Source: an uncultured Bacteroidales bacterium
Lineage (GTDB): Bacteria > Bacteroidota > Bacteroidia > Bacteroidales > F082
NCBI GenBank assembly: GCA_946405575.1
Contig: CAMJHP010000001.1
Location: forward strand, 1-64,000
Direction of reading: 5' to 3'
Length of the DNA: 64,000 nt
In this document: positions 1 to 8,705 of the stretch, one piece after another
Position numbering within the stretch: the first letter of the stretch is position 1
How the letters are laid out: each line of letters starts with the position of its first letter
Translations under genes and position numbers: made by a program
The notes under the pieces: generated by a model
The model's input: only the letters and a program-made list of their open reading frames with translations
Told to the model about the DNA's origin: nothing
Databases searched by the model: none

Positions 1-59
1 GCCACGCCGCCAAAAGCGAAGGCAAGTGAAATCGCTAATGTTAATACTAATCTTTTCAT
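1..59 (-). CDS. Secreted protein, N-terminus only (cut by window edge)
   Basis: Only the first 19 codons are inside the window. They read MKRLVLTLAISLAFAFGGV, a typical signal peptide that differs from that of the next gene (start 2885) at only a few residues in its first half. The 24 bases upstream of the two starts are also almost identical (tgtcgtatgtttttgattgtta in both). This makes it a third member of the tandem array of T9SS-exported proteins, probably produced by duplication. The rest of the protein lies outside the window, so its domains cannot be stated. Confidence 0.6.
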   Translation of the reverse strand, partial: MKRLVLTLAISLAFAFGGV

Positions 60-102
60 TGTCGTATGTTTTTGATTGTTATTCATTTATTCGTTTCGGT
101 TT

Positions 103-172
103 GTAGGGCTGTCGTACCACGGCAGCCGCCTTGGGTTTTCCATGTGCAGCTGCCACGATGTGACAGCCCTAC
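103..172. repeat. Inverted repeat, REP-like, between two T9SS genes
   Basis: The 11-bp arms gtagggctgtc (103-113) and gacagccctac (162-172) pair perfectly, and pairing continues imperfectly to 24 bp per arm. The hairpin lies between two genes on the minus strand and could end transcription or be a repetitive extragenic palindrome. A similar gtaggga-type hairpin lies after glnA at 58594-58627. Confidence 0.6.
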
Positions 173-176
173 AAGA

Positions 177-436
177 CCACGATTATCGCACCACAAATTT
201 CCGCGTCTCGCCTGCAAAGGTAATGAAATACATACCTTGAGGCAATGATGAAACATTAATTTGTTGAGTTTCGGCCGTGATTTGACCTGTCAGCACGGTT
301 TGACCCATCAGGTTGCTGATGCGGTAGGTTTGGGTCGATAGAGACGTTGCTCGCAACGTCTGTACAAACAAAACACCATTGGTAGGATTAGGATAAACCG
401 TAAAGGTTCCTGAGCCTGTCGATGGGCCGTCCTCCT
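177..436. repeat. Near-identical 260-bp direct repeat, copy 1
   Basis: This stretch matches 2915-3174 at all but two positions (187 and 423). It encodes the T9SS sorting domain and the preceding linker of the gene at 183-2885. The rest of the two genes is much more diverged, so this end has been recently duplicated or homogenised by gene conversion. Confidence 0.9.
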
Positions 437-2885
437 CCACACCATGCACCTCCGAATAAATCGCGTCGCAGTCCTCGTCGCCAAGTTTGAACACCAGTTC
501 GTCCTCAATCCAATAGCAGCGCAGGCCTTCCACGCGCAGACCGTCACCGTTGTCCATCAGCCTTTCGGGGAAGAAACTCGTGAGGTGGCCAATGCCGCTT
601 ACGATGTAGCCGCTGAAGAGGTCATCAACATCGCTCACGTGCTGTAACCTGTAGGTTCTGCCTTCATATTCGATTTCTTCCACCGCGTCCACATGCATGT
701 CAAGGGCTCTTGTGCCGACCTTGATTTCCCACGAGTCGCCCACTTCGGCTTCATAGTCATACAGTACGGTAAACTCTTCCAAAGTCTTGTTCCACCAATA
801 TAGTTTGCCATCGCGCTCGTAGACATATTCGTGCGTCACCTCGTCGCGCAATCCTTTGTCGTAAAGAGTGTTGATTTTCACAAGGATATGTGTTGGCTCG
901 TCTTGTACAATGGTGTCGCCAGCCTGATACATATACTGATAAGTGATGCTGCCGTCCTCATTCTCGATTTCGTAGTACCATTCGGAACCGACTAAGCCAC
1001 AATCCTCTTCGAAATTGCCACTTTGCCAACAGTGAGCCCAAGCGGAACGATAAGCCTCTTCACACCCACAAGGCAATATTACTATTTCTTGATACTCCGC
1101 TTGTGGGAATGAATATCGGTCACATTGGGCAGGATTTGGGTTATGACAAATCACGGTTAGTCTGCCAGTCGGATTATCAGGACGAAATGCGCCAAAACCA
1201 ATGCAATTCACAGATTGTCCCAACTCAACCATACTCAAGTTATCACAAAACCCGAAAGCATCATTATAGATGGTGTCCACATTTTGGGGAATAACAATTT
1301 CCGACAACTGAGAGCAATTTCTAAAAGCCCAATCTTTGATTTTTGTCAAAGATTCAGGAAAGATTACCGATTGGAGTTCAAAACATCCATAGAACGAATA
1401 GGGCTCGATTGTTTCAAGCGACTCGGGCAAATGGACGGACTTAAGATTATTACAATTAGAGAAAGCACGTTCACCTATAGAAAACACAGAATTGGGTATG
1501 TAGATGGATTCCAGACTTTCACAAGCAGAGAAAGCCCATTTTCCTATCGAAGTCACAGAATTGGAAATGCTTATCGAATCCAGCCCTGTGCAATGGTAAA
1601 AAGCCCTGTCGCCAATGTGAGTTACGGCTTCGGGAATATCAACAAATGTCACTTCCGATAAGTTATAAAACGCCCATTTCTCTATACCTGTAACTGTATA
1701 TGCAGTTCCCATATATGAGACCGTTTCAGGTATTACAAACGCCCCTTGGTACTGGGCACCATTACTCCATGTCACTTCCACCGTGCTGGTATCTCTGATG
1801 ATGTAATACAAGTTGCTAACTTCATCGAAAAAGCACACCCCAATCCAATCATTCAATGAGGGAATATCGTTGGCATTGGGAATGCTCTTCCAATACTGTC
1901 CATTACCATGGAAATACAGGTGCTTGTCCTGACCCTTGTAGATGTTGCCATCGCAAAGCAAATTGGAATAAGGTTCATGTAACTCCATAACCTCACCTAC
2001 ATCAAAAAAGTTATTGGCATCATGTGGAGAATAGCTCAAAACTGCATGGGTATCATCTATATAACGTAATCTGTAAACGACATCATTATCAGAGACAGCT
2101 ATTGATTGACCGCTAAAAATGAAGTATCTGTCATCTTGAATATATACCTCGTTGCCACAAATACCCAAAAACGCATAGCCATCAGGACCAAATTCCATAT
2201 CCCATATAACACCACCAAGTATGTACAACCCTTGCCATGATGAAATATCAAAGATGTTTGTTCGCATAGGGGCAGCTTGATACCCAGAATAGAGCATATA
2301 ACTGGCGTACAAATCACCCGATGCGTTTACGATTACATCACAAAGCTGATGGGGAAGATAGCTACCATCGTGAGGGGGTGTTTTGTACGTGTAGCTCCAA
2401 GTCGCACCACCATCAATGCTCCAAGTATAATCGCCGCCTGAAGACCAACACACAATTATGTCATTGGTTGGCGCAGTAATGCCGCCGAACTCCACCATGC
2501 CAGATACCAAGAAATTGGGGATTTCGGTCGTTTGCTGCCATGTGTCACCATTGTCATCGGAATAGAATAGACAAAAATCAAAGTTATCTTCTTGATGCTC
2601 TCCGAGAACAAAAATTCTTCCTTCTTCGCTTATAGCGAAACCGTTTTCAAGAAAACGGACATCGGGTTCAGGTTCGGAACTTAGCACGACCTGCCAAGTT
2701 TCACCTTCGTCCAAAGAACGGACGATTTCAACATACTCAAAGTAGTCAGAGTAGGCGAAAATGCTTCCGTCTGAACTGACACCTAACAAGGAGCCTTCAA
2801 CATTGATAGGCTTCCAAATGTTCTGCGCCCCAAGGATGCTCATGCACCCGAGGCAAATCACTAAAGTTAATGCTAATCTTTTCAT
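183..2885 (-). CDS. T9SS-secreted Asp-box and BspA-type leucine-rich repeat protein
   Basis: Predicted secreted or surface protein of 900 aa. Start chosen at 2885 because the protein then begins with signal peptide MKRLALTLVICLGCMSILGA; an in-frame ATG at 2918 adds a hydrophilic stretch. Residues about 25-340 contain Asp-box-like motifs (SLDEGETW, SDDNGDTW, SIDGGATW) as in sialidase/BNR beta-propellers. Residues about 385-570 hold six or seven 23-residue BspA-type (LRR_5) repeats with the pattern IPxxVxxIGxxAFxxCxxL. Residues about 630-815 form a domain shared with the neighbour at 2921-5938. The last 70 residues are a T9SS type A sorting domain (YPNPTNG ... GMYFITF ... KFVVR). Asp-boxes and BspA repeats suggest binding to host or polysaccharide surfaces; no catalytic residues were identified. 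Substrate unknown. Confidence 0.85.
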   Translation of the reverse strand: MKRLALTLVICLGCMSILGAQNIWKPINVEGSLLGVSSDGSIFAYSDYFEYVEIVRSLDEGETWQVVLSSEPEPDVRFLENGFAISEEGRIFVLGEHQEDNFDFCLFYSDDNGDTWQQTTEIPNFLVSGMVEFGGITAPTNDIIVCWSSGGDYTWSIDGGATWSYTYKTPPHDGSYLPHQLCDVIVNASGDLYASYMLYSGYQAAPMRTNIFDISSWQGLYILGGVIWDMEFGPDGYAFLGICGNEVYIQDDRYFIFSGQSIAVSDNDVVYRLRYIDDTHAVLSYSPHDANNFFDVGEVMELHEPYSNLLCDGNIYKGQDKHLYFHGNGQYWKSIPNANDIPSLNDWIGVCFFDEVSNLYYIIRDTSTVEVTWSNGAQYQGAFVIPETVSYMGTAYTVTGIEKWAFYNLSEVTFVDIPEAVTHIGDRAFYHCTGLDSISISNSVTSIGKWAFSACESLESIYIPNSVFSIGERAFSNCNNLKSVHLPESLETIEPYSFYGCFELQSVIFPESLTKIKDWAFRNCSQLSEIVIPQNVDTIYNDAFGFCDNLSMVELGQSVNCIGFGAFRPDNPTGRLTVICHNPNPAQCDRYSFPQAEYQEIVILPCGCEEAYRSAWAHCWQSGNFEEDCGLVGSEWYYEIENEDGSITYQYMYQAGDTIVQDEPTHILVKINTLYDKGLRDEVTHEYVYERDGKLYWWNKTLEEFTVLYDYEAEVGDSWEIKVGTRALDMHVDAVEEIEYEGRTYRLQHVSDVDDLFSGYIVSGIGHLTSFFPERLMDNGDGLRVEGLRCYWIEDELVFKLGDEDCDAIYSEVHGVEEDGPSTGSGTFTVYPNPTNGVLFVQTLRATSLSTQTYRISNLMGQTVLTGQITAETQQINVSSLPQGMYFITFAGETRKFVVR
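342..361. repeat. Perfect palindrome inside T9SS sorting-domain coding sequence
   Basis: AGACGTTGC-tc-GCAACGTCT is a 9-bp perfect inverted repeat in the sorting-domain code, specifying QTLRATS on the minus strand. The identical element is at 3080-3099 in the neighbour. With flanks it reads tagagacgttgc..gcaacgtctgtac, the same pattern as the intergenic palindrome at 56441-56468, so a REP-like element appears to have been absorbed into coding sequence. Confidence 0.7.
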
Positions 2886-2914
2886 TGTCGTATGTTTTTG
2901 ATTGTTATCTTTTA

Positions 2915-3174
2915 CCACGATTAACGCACCACAAATTTCCGCGTCTCGCCTGCAAAGGTAATGAAATACATACCTTGAGGCAATGATGAAACATTAATTT
3001 GTTGAGTTTCGGCCGTGATTTGACCTGTCAGCACGGTTTGACCCATCAGGTTGCTGATGCGGTAGGTTTGGGTCGATAGAGACGTTGCTCGCAACGTCTG
3101 TACAAACAAAACACCATTGGTAGGATTAGGATAAACCGTAAAGGTTCCTGAGCCTGTCGAAGGGCCGTCCTCCT
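2915..3174. repeat. Near-identical 260-bp direct repeat, copy 2
   Basis: Second copy of the 177-436 repeat, offset by 2738 bp, two mismatches. It contains the palindrome at 3080-3099 and encodes the T9SS sorting domain of the 1005-aa neighbour. Confidence 0.9.
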
Positions 3175-5938
3175 CAATGCCATGCAGGTCGCTAATGACT
3201 GCGTCGCAGTCCTCGTCGCCGGGTTTAAAGACTAATTCGTCCTCAATCCAATAGCAACGCAGGCCTTCCACACGGATGCCGTCTCGGTTGTTCATCAATC
3301 TTTCGGGGAAGAAACTGGTGAGGTGACCGATGCCACACACGATGTCGCCGCTGAAGTAGTCGTCCACATCGCTGACACGCAGCATCCGATAGGTTTTGCC
3401 TTCGTATTCGATTTCTTCCACCGCGTCAACATGCATGATGAGGCTTTCCGTACCGACTTTAATCGTCCAACTGTCGCCTTCTTCGGCCCCAAAGTCATAC
3501 AGCACGGTAAACTCCTCCAAGGTCTTGTTCCACCAATACACCTTGCCGTCGCGTACATAGACATACTCGCGCGTCACCTCATCACTTAACCCCTTATCGT
3601 AAAGCGTGTTGATTTTCACAAGGATATGCGTCTGCTCATCGTTGATGATGGTGTCGCCCGCCTGATACATGTATTGGTAGGTGATGCTGCCGTTCTCGTT
3701 CTCGATTTCGTAGTACCATTCCGAAGGGAAAGCAATCACATTGGGAATGTCGTCGGCATTAGGGATGCTTTTCCAGTATTGTTGATTACCTTGGAAATAC
3801 AAGTGATTGTCTGGGCTTTTTGTGACAAAACCATCTTCACCACCGGGAGCCATTGTCCATAGAGGAAGATTTTCAACCGTGTTGTAAAAATGCTCGCCAT
3901 GGTCTAATGAATAGGCCAAAACCGCAGTGTTATATGTGGTCATAGCAGTCTTGTATACAATGCCATTCTCGGCAATGCCAACACTATTGGCCCAAAAGGC
4001 ATAAAAGCCTGATGTATGCTCAAAGTCCAAAAACTCGCCTCCGTAATATGCGCCACAAACCACATTGCCTTCAGGGTCAAACTCCATATCTTTGATACCA
4101 ACACCCTCAAAAGCAACAAGTTCCCAATTGCGCATATCAGAAAGGGTGGAATGGTAAACGCCCATGTTTGATCCAGAGTAATACCAAATGCTGAGGTACA
4201 CATCGCCGTTTTCGTTGACGAGAACATCACTGATTTCTTGGTAGTCTTCTATGAAAGCGAAGCGTGTCGAATCCCATGTGGCACCGCCGTCAAGCGTCCA
4301 AGTAATGAAAGGAGATGACCATCCAACAAGTGTGTCGTTAGAAGGTGAATACATGCTCATGTCCTGAAAATAGCTGAATCCCGTGCCTTCATTAATGGGT
4401 GCTGTCTGCTGCCAAGTGTCGCCGTTATCGTCGGAATAGTTGACAATGCGACCTTGTACCAGGAACATTCTGCCTTTGTTTCCGATGGCGAGATTTCCTC
4501 CAAAACCTCCGGTAAACACGGTTTCCCAAGTTTCGCCTTCATCGCGCGAGCGTTGCAGGGTGCCGGGAATACCGGGGTCAGTGCCGAACAGGTCGCCTTG
4601 GGCATTCACACCCACAAGAGAGCCAGGAACACTGAGGAGTTTCCAAATATTATGCACCCCATTGCCGCCGTTTGAAAGGCCTCCGGCAATAAAGAAGAAA
4701 TAACCGCTTCCTTCGCCTTCGGAACTGCGACAATAGGCATGTGTCACGACTTGCTCTTCAGGGAAATTGACCAAAGTGACCGCAACCTCAAGAAAGCCAC
4801 CCGCCGGGATTTCATAAGGCAGGCTGTGCGAAGGCACCATTTCAAGATAGTTGGTGCCGTATTCGCGAATCTCATAAACCGTGATGCTTTGCAGGGCATT
4901 GGTGTTTTGCAGGTAGAAGGATTGCGTCAAAGGGGTGTTTTCATCGAAAGTAATTCCTTGCATAGGTATATATTGCAGGCCTTCGTCCCAAGCTTCCTCG
5001 TTCACCCTAACGATGACTTGCTTATTACCAATCGAGGTTGTAATGTTGATATAAATGGTTTGATAGCCTTTAAAACCAATGGCATTCAATTCCACTTCTA
5101 TCTCTGTAGATTGATTGGGCTGCAAAGTTTGGGGAAAAGTTGCGTAGACTATCAGCATATTGTTGTCGGGCTGAATATCAATGTCTGAAATTGTGACAGG
5201 ATGATCTGTCTGATTAATAAGGTGGATGGTTTGAGATTCATAGTACGACTCAAAGGTCAGCGTTGTTGGCGAAATTACCAAATCGCCTTGCTGCGAAGGA
5301 TTGACAATATAGCACTCATTGTAGCCCGGAGTGGTATTTTGCCAAATCAAGTCACCATCCTCATAATAGCAAAGGAGGTCGGTCGAGCCTCCCATCAAGA
5401 AAAGCGAACCTGAATCGACTATCCCATAGAGGCTTCCTATACCTTCAATCCATACTTCCTGTTCACCCCATGGATATTCCAACACAATTTGTTGTCTCGG
5501 CTCGCCATTAACGAGGATCTCATTGGTTTCGATGACAAACATCCAGTTGGGGTAAAACCCATTGCCGCTCATAATAATGGTATCTCCAACTTCCATTGAA
5601 AAATCATAGAGAATCTCATCGTAAGCAGAGCCGTCTCTGCGATAGAGAACTTGCCTGTCTTCGGTTTCTCTGATAACGCCACAAACGCTCCAACCTGTAA
5701 GGTCTTCGTTCCTCGTGGTGTACATCACTTTGTACGACACACCGTCCACCAGTGTATCACCCTCGATTTTATAGATGTCGGTGTGTTTGTGCTGTGGCTC
5801 TGGCGGATTCCAAGGATAGGAAAACAGCACATTCCATTGTTTTCCCTCCTCGACGATAGGATGATAATCTTGTGCTTTCATTGTCATCCCGCCCATCATC
5901 ATCAGGGCAATCAATGTGATAAAACTAAAGCTTTTCAT
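2921..5938 (-). CDS. T9SS-secreted multidomain Asp-box protein
   Basis: Predicted exported protein of 1005 aa with signal peptide MKSFSFITLIALMMMGGMTMKA. Residues about 23-200 resemble the repeated EIEN/EYVY-type domain of the array. A beta-sandwich region (about 205-330, LVISPTTLTFESYYESQTI) looks like the choice-of-anchor/ASPM-like immunoglobulin folds common in Bacteroidetes surface proteins. Asp-box motifs (SRDEGETW, SDDNGDTW, TLDGGATW) occupy about 435-730. A domain shared with the gene at 183 follows (about 740-925), then a T9SS type A tail identical to that neighbour's. Thirty-five bases separate its stop from the downstream start at 2885. Function beyond surface display is unknown. 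Confidence 0.85.
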   Translation of the reverse strand: MKSFSFITLIALMMMGGMTMKAQDYHPIVEEGKQWNVLFSYPWNPPEPQHKHTDIYKIEGDTLVDGVSYKVMYTTRNEDLTGWSVCGVIRETEDRQVLYRRDGSAYDEILYDFSMEVGDTIIMSGNGFYPNWMFVIETNEILVNGEPRQQIVLEYPWGEQEVWIEGIGSLYGIVDSGSLFLMGGSTDLLCYYEDGDLIWQNTTPGYNECYIVNPSQQGDLVISPTTLTFESYYESQTIHLINQTDHPVTISDIDIQPDNNMLIVYATFPQTLQPNQSTEIEVELNAIGFKGYQTIYINITTSIGNKQVIVRVNEEAWDEGLQYIPMQGITFDENTPLTQSFYLQNTNALQSITVYEIREYGTNYLEMVPSHSLPYEIPAGGFLEVAVTLVNFPEEQVVTHAYCRSSEGEGSGYFFFIAGGLSNGGNGVHNIWKLLSVPGSLVGVNAQGDLFGTDPGIPGTLQRSRDEGETWETVFTGGFGGNLAIGNKGRMFLVQGRIVNYSDDNGDTWQQTAPINEGTGFSYFQDMSMYSPSNDTLVGWSSPFITWTLDGGATWDSTRFAFIEDYQEISDVLVNENGDVYLSIWYYSGSNMGVYHSTLSDMRNWELVAFEGVGIKDMEFDPEGNVVCGAYYGGEFLDFEHTSGFYAFWANSVGIAENGIVYKTAMTTYNTAVLAYSLDHGEHFYNTVENLPLWTMAPGGEDGFVTKSPDNHLYFQGNQQYWKSIPNADDIPNVIAFPSEWYYEIENENGSITYQYMYQAGDTIINDEQTHILVKINTLYDKGLSDEVTREYVYVRDGKVYWWNKTLEEFTVLYDFGAEEGDSWTIKVGTESLIMHVDAVEEIEYEGKTYRMLRVSDVDDYFSGDIVCGIGHLTSFFPERLMNNRDGIRVEGLRCYWIEDELVFKPGDEDCDAVISDLHGIEEDGPSTGSGTFTVYPNPTNGVLFVQTLRATSLSTQTYRISNLMGQTVLTGQITAETQQINVSSLPQGMYFITFAGETRKFVVR

Positions 5939-5981
5939 AGGTCTAATTATTTGATTGTTAATTATTTGATTTCGTTTTTTT

Positions 5982-6054
5982 AACTACGGATTTTACGGAT
6001 TATACAAATTCCATTTTGATGAATATTTCCGTCAAATCCGTGTAATCCGTAGTT
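5982..6054. repeat. Inverted repeat of the ACTACGGATT type
   Basis: Arms 5982-6001 and 6035-6054 pair at 18 of 20 positions (aactacggattttacggatt against its complement). It fills the gap between the T9SS gene and the TPR gene stop. The same family occurs with wider spacing at 56851-57019 upstream of glnA. Confidence 0.75.
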
Positions 6055-6056
6055 TC

Positions 6057-7529
6057 TCATACAGCATTCACGATTTCCTCAAAGGTGCGGTTATCATCCC
6101 CGAGGTCCATCTTCATTTGTTTTATGCGGGTTTTACGTTTGTAGTATGAGTCAGTCTGGGTGTCCAACAGAATGGAAATCACTTGGTTGGAGAAGCCGTT
6201 CTTAGAAAGGCAGCAGATGCGCACATCCCACTTGCTGAGTTTTGGGTAGAGTTGCAACAGCCGCTGCGAGAAGCCGTCGAAGACCAAGTCCGTTAGGCTG
6301 ATGAAGTCGTTCCAGTCGTTGTCGGTCAGCTCGAAGTTGAGCGAGTCGTTGTTCACTTCTTCCGTGAGGGCTTGCGCGGTGGTCATAATCTTGTTTCGCG
6401 TCATGATTTTCTGGATTGCTATCAAATCCTTCGATGGAAGTGACTGTTGGCTGCGGCGCAACTCATCGTTGGTGCGGATAAGGTTCTCCATGTCGCTCAC
6501 CAGCTCGTGGATGCGGTTCTGGTCGCGCTCCACCTGCCGCCCAAAGTGCTCCATCTCCAACTTGTGGTCGCTGATTTTCTTCCTCACAATCAGGAGGATG
6601 ACGAGTATGGCAATCACCGCCAAGGCGATAATCAAATAGAGTTTCAGGTCGCGGGTACGGTGCAGGCTTTCCAATTCGCTCTGCTGGGCTTTCAACTCAT
6701 ATTCCGACTTGATTCTTTGGATGGTCTCACTGGAGTGTTCCGCGTCGGCTTGCACTAGGTTATCAGAAAAAAGCGTGTGGTATTTCACCGCCTGCTGGTA
6801 GTTGCCTTCGCTGTAGGCGATGGCATAGAGCGTTTGATATACCGACATTTTCAGTCCGACGCGCTCGCTGCGGAGGGCTTGGTTCAAGTATGACTTTGCC
6901 TTCTCGTTGTCGCGCGAGTAATAATAAAGGATGCCCAAAGTCATATGGGCGATGTCGGTGTCATTGTCACTGAGGCCGATTTCCAAGGCTTGGTTGACGC
7001 TCTCGATGCCTTTGGCGAAGTTGCCCGTCTCCATGTAGTAGTCGCGACCCATCTCGAGATAGAGGTCAGCGAGCATGGCTTGGTCGTTGATGAAGGTGGC
7101 GACGCGGAAGGCCGAGTCGTAGTATTGCTTGGCTTGGGTGTATTGCTCCTGCGCCCGCACCGCCCGACCGCTGTTGCGGTAGGCATTCATCATACCCGAC
7201 GAGTCGGCAACCTGCTTGAAGCAGTTCAATGCCTGCTGGTGTTGCTTGAAGGCATCGTCGAAAAGTCCGTGTTTGAGGTACATCGCGCCGAGGTTGTCGC
7301 AGAGTTGGCCTTCCAACTGGATGGTTTCATCGGTTTTATTGGAACACTGAATGAGTGCCAGCCCTTGCAGGAACTTCTCGGCGGCCTCTTCAGAGCGGCG
7401 TTGCTCGCGCAGTTGCGCACCTTCATTATAGAGTGCTTGGGCTTGTTGCAGTCGCTTGGTTGGGCTGTCGCAAGCGGCCATCGTAAGGACTACCGCGATT
7501 ATGCCGAGTGTTTTTAAGGTCGTATTCAT
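6057..7529 (-). CDS. TPR lipoprotein/membrane regulator with C-terminal helix-turn-helix-like region
   Basis: Protein of 490 aa with a lipoprotein-type start (MNTTLKTLGIIAVVLTMAAC, lipobox Cys20). Tetratricopeptide-like repeats cover about 30-265 (for example ALNCFKQVADSSGM, QYYDSAFRVATFINDQ). One transmembrane helix lies near 300-320 (LYLIIALAVIAILVILLIV), then a coiled coil, then a C-terminal segment (about 415-485, LSKWDVRICCLSKNGFSNQVI) that resembles the LuxR-like DNA-binding end of Bacteroidetes TPR regulators. The layout, an outside TPR sensor joined through a membrane helix to a cytoplasmic DNA-binding end, suggests a one-component regulator. Target genes unknown; the T9SS array immediately downstream is a possibility only. 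Confidence 0.75.
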   Translation of the reverse strand: MNTTLKTLGIIAVVLTMAACDSPTKRLQQAQALYNEGAQLREQRRSEEAAEKFLQGLALIQCSNKTDETIQLEGQLCDNLGAMYLKHGLFDDAFKQHQQALNCFKQVADSSGMMNAYRNSGRAVRAQEQYTQAKQYYDSAFRVATFINDQAMLADLYLEMGRDYYMETGNFAKGIESVNQALEIGLSDNDTDIAHMTLGILYYYSRDNEKAKSYLNQALRSERVGLKMSVYQTLYAIAYSEGNYQQAVKYHTLFSDNLVQADAEHSSETIQRIKSEYELKAQQSELESLHRTRDLKLYLIIALAVIAILVILLIVRKKISDHKLEMEHFGRQVERDQNRIHELVSDMENLIRTNDELRRSQQSLPSKDLIAIQKIMTRNKIMTTAQALTEEVNNDSLNFELTDNDWNDFISLTDLVFDGFSQRLLQLYPKLSKWDVRICCLSKNGFSNQVISILLDTQTDSYYKRKTRIKQMKMDLGDDNRTFEEIVNAV

Positions 7530-8163
7530 AGGTTTTCCACTTTTATATTCTGTCTCTTCGTCCGCTTCGCGTCATTGACTCCGTCGAATCTTCGATTTGC
7601 GAGGAGGAACGACGAAGCAATCTATTTCGTTTCACTCGTTCAATTCGCCGACAAAAAAAACGGCGAATTTTGCGAATTAAGCGAATGGACTGCTTTGTTC
7701 CACGCAGTGACGCAAAGCGTGTCCGATTCTCTGACACAAAAATATACAGAAAAAACGCTTGTCAAGAGGCAAAGGGGGCGCAACAGGGCGATGTCCCTAC
7801 TTTTTTGGGATGTCCTTATCAAATCATTCTGTAAATCAATAAAATAATAACTGACCACAAAAACCAATGTCCTTACTTTTTTAGGTAGTCTTCGAGTAAA
7901 AACAAGGTAAAACAAAGAAAAAATCTCGCCATAAGCAGAGGTTTTTTCACTATCTAATAATCTTAATCGGAGTCTTTCATCCTTGAACGACTTCCTTTTT
8001 CTTTTTGCTGTCATAGCGGACTGATCCACTATCTCCTGACTTCGGGAGACACCTGAATTTACATTCTATCGGATATAAAACAATGTGTTTTTCATAATTT
8101 TATATCATATCGGATATAATTTCAATAATTATTACTGTTTTTGCATCCGAAAGGATATAAAAA
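7530..8163. other. Non-coding region with two repeat-family copies
   Basis: No convincing gene lies in these 634 bases. 7568-7628 carries a common dispersed repeat (tgcgaggaggaac-gacgaagcaatc) whose minus-strand translation gives the well-known spurious peptide FASLRGTKQSI. 8011-8036 carries a copy of the tcatagcgga-ctga-tccactatctcc repeat also found at 17067-17089 and 18812-18840. 8090-8160 is AT-rich with three copies of atcggatata/cgaaaggatata-like sequence just before hipB, possibly operators for that repressor. Confidence 0.55.
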
Positions 8164-8376
8164 ATGAAGAAAACGCCATTGACAGAGACCGTAAAACGGT
8201 TAAGGAAAGAGTTCGGGCTGACGCAAGAAGCATTAGCACTCAAGTCTGGGGTCGGGCTTAACTTCGTCCGCGAGTTGGAGCAAGGCAAACCCACCGTCAG
8301 GCTCGACAAAGTGAACCAAGTGCTCAACCTTTTCAACTACGAAATGACACCGTCGCCAAAACAGTATCAACAATGA
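8164..8376 (+). CDS. hipB: HipB-like XRE-family antitoxin/repressor
   Basis: DNA-binding protein of 70 aa, almost entirely one XRE helix-turn-helix (about 9-60: LRKEFGLTQEALALKSGVGL, then FVRELEQGKPT). It is the usual length and position of HipB, which represses the hip operon and holds the kinase toxin in an inactive complex. It overlaps the next gene by four bases (ATGA), so the two are translationally coupled. Three degenerate (a)tcggatata-type motifs at 8070-8160 upstream could be its operators. Identification rests on the HTH and on the HipA-like neighbours. Confidence 0.85.
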   Translation: MKKTPLTETVKRLRKEFGLTQEALALKSGVGLNFVRELEQGKPTVRLDKVNQVLNLFNYEMTPSPKQYQQ

Positions 8377-8705
8377 GGAAAGCATTAATCTACTTCAAGA
8401 AAGACTTGGCCGGAGTACTGACTGAAATCGAGGACGGCTATTCATTCCAATACGAAGGCAATTACCTTGCTATGCCAAATGCAGAGCCTATCAGCCTGAC
8501 TATGCCATTATCATCTTTGCCATACAAAAGCAAGGTGCTGTTCCCCTTCTTCGACGGACTTATCCCAGAAGGCTGGTTGTTGGATGTCGCCATCCGCAAT
8601 ACCAATATTAGCATTCTCGACCGAATGTCGCTATTGTTCTTATGCTGCAAAGATTGTATCGGAGCAGTGAGTGTCGTGTCTTTAAACGAGGAAAACTATG
8701 AGTAA
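8373..8705 (+). CDS. hipS: HipS-like protein (HipA N-terminal subdomain 1)
   Basis: Protein of 110 aa equivalent to the N-terminal subdomain of HipA (motif LFPFFDGLIPEGWLLD, residues about 56-72, then LDRMSLLFLCCKDCIGAVSV). In HipBST systems this piece is a separate gene, HipS, and acts as antitoxin against kinase HipT. The order here, HTH gene, this gene, kinase, matches HipBST. It overlaps hipB by 4 and hipT by 8 bases. The open frame is intact. Assignment to HipBST rather than a split HipA is from gene order and knowledge of that family. Confidence 0.8.
   Translation: MRKALIYFKKDLAGVLTEIEDGYSFQYEGNYLAMPNAEPISLTMPLSSLPYKSKVLFPFFDGLIPEGWLLDVAIRNTNISILDRMSLLFLCCKDCIGAVSVVSLNEENYE

Noticed and set aside
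7543-7737. Small protein with FASLRGTKQSI
   Set aside because: This peptide is the translation of a widely dispersed non-coding repeat.
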